Source: Cymbidium sinense (taxonomy: Eukaryota > Streptophyta > Magnoliopsida > Asparagales > Orchidaceae). From it: a stretch of 64,000 nt of DNA. The number at the start of each line of letters is the position of its first letter. Position 1 is the stretch's first letter. The stretch lies in contig CM038223.1 of assembly GCA_021442155.1 (NCBI GenBank), positions 38,166,983 to 38,230,982 on the forward strand. The letters run 5' to 3'. The translations under genes and the position numbers were made by a program. The notes under the pieces were generated by a model, which searched no databases, was not told where the DNA came from, and saw only the letters and a list, made by a program, of their open reading frames with translations. Positions 61,451 through 64,000 of this stretch are shown here, piece by piece.

Positions 61451-61452
61451 AC

Positions 61453-61482
61453 GTGTGGTGTGCCTTATCAATTACACCACAC
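61453..61482 (+). other. Hairpin just before the 3' LTR, element 2
   Basis: GTGTGGTGT, 12-nt loop, ACACCACAC: perfect 9-bp stem, identical to 7193-7222 of element 1. It is followed by 'tattgggggtccttt', the only G-run near the junction and the best candidate for a decayed polypurine tract. Confidence 0.72.
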
Positions 61483-61504
61483 CTATTGGGGGTCCTTTTA
61501 TTGA

Positions 61505-61523
61505 CCTCACTTTTGGAGTGAGG
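61505..61523 (+). other. LTR 5'-terminal hairpin, element 2
   Basis: CCTCACT and AGTGAGG flank a 5-nt loop directly inside the LTR start. Confidence 0.68.
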
Positions 61524-62049
61524 ATTCAATCTTCCCATCTTAGACCTAGAGTCTTCTAGACACTAAGACTTTCTTAGTCATAAGATACTTCTAGTGGTTT
61601 TAGGTGAGCACTTAACCCAAACCTGAGGCATAGGAGGGCTTACCATAGGTTTAGATTATGTCTTAAGACCTTATGGAGCCTACCTATCCTATGGCCCAAT
61701 CAAGACTCATTCCTACCTCCTTAACCAAAAGCAAACCTCAAATCAATTCAACTAATCCCAAAGGAATTCCAATTCATATATAAGCTCCAAGCCAAATGAT
61801 TGAAACCCATAATCTAAATTAATTTTAATCCCTTAAGCCAACCTTATGGACTTAACCAAAATTCCTTCAATCAAACTCAAATCCAATTGATTTTCACAAA
61901 ACCTCTCCAACCATTCAAACCCTCATTCCAAACTCTACAATCAAGCCAATCAAACCAATTAACCAAAATCAATTCTATTAACCCAAGTTAGCCCATTTGA
62001 ACACAAAATGTCCAAATGAGCCAAAATTCAATTAAACCCAAATCAATTA

Positions 62050-63060
62050 CAATCAAAGAAACCAATCAATCCTAAATCAATTATCAAACTCAACTCAACC
62101 AAAACCAACTAAATTGGTCCATTAGGCTCATTTGGTCTAAAGTAACCTAAAGGACCAATTTGAACCAAACTCAAATCCAACCCAAATTGGATTGAACCAA
62201 ATCATCCAAAATATCTTATATTGATTATTGATCATCCTTGACTGATCAATTGCAATTAATTGGGTCAAGCTAAGTCAATTTGGTCATTTGATCAAGTTGA
62301 CCCAATTAGCCTACATAAGCCAAATTGAACCAAACTCCATTCCACATCAAATTGATTGAAGCCAATGATTCATACCAACTTTAAATTGATCCTTGAATAT
62401 GACTTGACCATCAATTGAGCCAAACCAAACCCAATTGGCCCCTTTGACCCAATTTGACCTAAAAGGCCAAATTGGACCAAATAAAATTCAAATCCAAATT
62501 GATTATAACCAATGACTCAAATCTATTTCAAGTTGATTATTGAACATGATCAAACCTTTGGTTGAACCCAATTTGACCAAGCCAACCCAATTGACCCATT
62601 TAGCCCAAATTGACCTAAAGGATCAAATTGGTCTAAATCATTCCAAAATCCAAATTAATTAAAATCAAAACCTACAATCATCTTCAAATGATCAATTGAA
62701 CCTAAACCAACACCTAACCCAAGCAAATTTGGCCAATTTAGCCAAATTGGTCAACTTAGCCCATTTGACCCATATGAACCCATAAGAGTCAAATTTAAAT
62801 CTATTCAAAATCAAATCAAACCAATTGAACCTAAACATCCCAATTCATCATTTGAACTTGTCACAACCCATGGTTTTGACCTATTGGTCAACCAAACCCA
62901 ACTTAACCCAATTTGACCTACATGGGTCAAATTGAGCCCAACCCACTCAAATTAAGCCCAAACCCATTCAAATATGGCTGACCCATCCTTGGATCACCAT
63001 GGGTCAGTCCAAATCCAACCCAACCCAAGTCTAACCTAATTTGACCCATTACCCATTGGG
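62050..63060 (+). promoter_or_regulatory. Dense TTGACC/GGTCAA motif field, element 2 right LTR
   Basis: More than ten TTGACC or GGTCAA motifs among 'ccaaattg'-type repeats, all in the 5' (U3) end of the LTR. Same module as 5700-6600 and 23500-24420. W-box resemblance is seen; WRKY control is inferred. The left LTR of this element has lost this field. Confidence 0.45.
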
Positions 63061-64000
63061 TAAAGCCTTCAAAATTGGACAAAACCCATTCTTGGATGGT
63101 CAAACCCACTCTCTTACTCTTGGCAGCCACCATAAGCTCCAAATTGACATGAGGACCACTGGCTCACCTGATTGAAAGCTGGCTGGGTCAGCCATGAGCT
63201 AAGTGGAGGTGTGCTAACCACTTCCTCCCATTGGCACACATAAGAAACCAAGGATAGCCACCTCAGCCCTTGGCAACCACTCTCCTTCACTTTGCCACAT
63301 AAATTGAGCCACCTCAATGATTCCCTGCCATTCATGACCACCTATGCTGACTGGATAAATGCAATTTGCAAAATTTATCCAAGCCATAAGTTTGGATGGG
63401 GAGGAGAATTCTCCTCCCCATTCATTCTCATTACACAAACACACATCCTTAGAACAAAGTGAGTCGAGACGAGCCTCCCGAGCTTTCCCTTGAGTTCCTT
63501 AAGCTGCCCTATCACTGGGGATGATGAAATTGAGCAAGAAAGGCACTACTCTCTCCAACCTCACTAAATATCAACCACTCTCAAATTAACTCTACCCACA
63601 TGTTCACCACACTCTGAGGTGAAATGAATCAATTCCTAATTGATTCGAGCATTGGAGACCACTCTTAGACCAACTCCGGTGAAGGTTTTGGCGATGTTTG
63701 GTATACATAGCAACTGGCGAGGAGGCAAGGCACGAGCTTCTCAATAGGGCTTCTTCTCTTCAAGATGAAGCTACCTCAATCAGTTAGCCACTAGTCCTGA
63801 GCTCCGATGAGGTAAATTCTGGAAAATCATAGGAATTTCATTTTTTGTTAGGCCTTTATGAAAGAAATCATGTTCTCATATGATTTCCACTGTTAGATCC
63901 CTCTAGATCTCTTCCCTAATCCTTTTTGAGTTGATCCTAAGATCTCTTGAGCTCGTATCGAGCAGGGGATGGTGGACGGTGTCTGCCTTCCATTGCTCAA

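Larger units (their letters stand above)
43056..64000 (+). mobile_element. Element 2: giant Tat/Ogre-lineage Ty3/gypsy LTR retrotransposon
   Basis: Direct repeats (43065 onward and 63091 onward) enclose, in plus order, a primer-site relic (48864), leader stem-loops (49440-49890), an unassigned ORF1-like region, gag (51780-52740), protease, RT, RNase H, aRNase H, integrase ending at 58847, a 3' UTR array (59040-60830) and the start of the right LTR (61499). It is the same family as element 1 in opposite orientation, and it keeps gag. The right LTR runs past the window; the left LTR lacks its first ~1.6 kb. Confidence 0.88.
61499..64000 (+). repeat. Element 2 3' LTR, first 2.5 kb
   Basis: Starts TATTGACCTCAC, the same start as the left element 1 LTR in element sense. 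It contains the terminal hairpin (61505-61523), the TTGACC/GGTCAA field (62050-63060) and, from 63091, the sequence that matches 43065 onward. Runs off the window. Minus frames at 62927-63444 (71-76 codons) have no recognisable domain. Confidence 0.83.

Noticed and set aside
63114..63444. Overlapping minus frames of 75-76 codons rich in Trp/Gly
   Set aside because: Antisense to the element 2 LTR; the matching part of the left LTR (43100-43528) does not keep the same frames.

Overview
The window is intergenic, repeat-filled nuclear DNA of a flowering plant. I find no host gene, tRNA, rRNA or intact reading frame of useful length. The evidence is the repeat content: decayed Ty3/gypsy LTR retrotransposons of the plant-specific Tat/Ogre lineage (two RNase H domains before integrase, an arginine-tRNA-like primer site, very long LTRs), the 3' end of a Ty1/copia SIRE/Maximus-type element, a LINE, and a SINE-like insert. 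Species cannot be read from this sequence. Every coding relic carries stops and frameshifts, so all coding entries are pseudogenes.

Layout. 1-25021: a giant Tat element (element 1) on the minus strand. It has two LTRs of about 7.2-7.4 kb (1-7176 and about 17500-25021) around an internal part with, in element order, a leader of stem-loop repeats, a protease-RT-RNase H-aRNase H-integrase relic, and a 3' UTR of roughly 290-bp tandem repeats. Its gag region is missing. 25022-30550: an older related LTR, also minus, cut by element 1. 30970-36560: a heavily deleted plus-strand gypsy relic (element 3) with two tandem-repeat blocks. 36590-40036: 3' end and 3' LTR of a copia element. 40053-42060: LINE relic (endonuclease and start of RT) containing a SINE-like insert with target-site duplications. 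42120-43055: another minus-strand LTR fragment. 43056-64000: a second giant Tat element (element 2) on the plus strand. Its left LTR lacks its first ~1.6 kb; it keeps a primer-binding-site relic, gag, pol and the 3' UTR array, and its right LTR runs off the window.

How parts work together. Elements 1 and 2 belong to one family in opposite orientation, so each helps interpret the other. Features conserved between them include leader stem-loops with compensatory stem changes, a hairpin at the LTR 5' terminus, a 9-bp-stem hairpin just before the 3' LTR, the 3' UTR array, and a dense field of TTGACC/GGTCAA motifs (W-box-like) in the 5' part of the LTR. Element 1 appears to be a gag-deleted derivative that would have depended on a relative such as element 2. 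The stem-loop array and the W-box-like field are the most interesting unexplained structures. Boundaries and similarities were read by eye, without alignment software.
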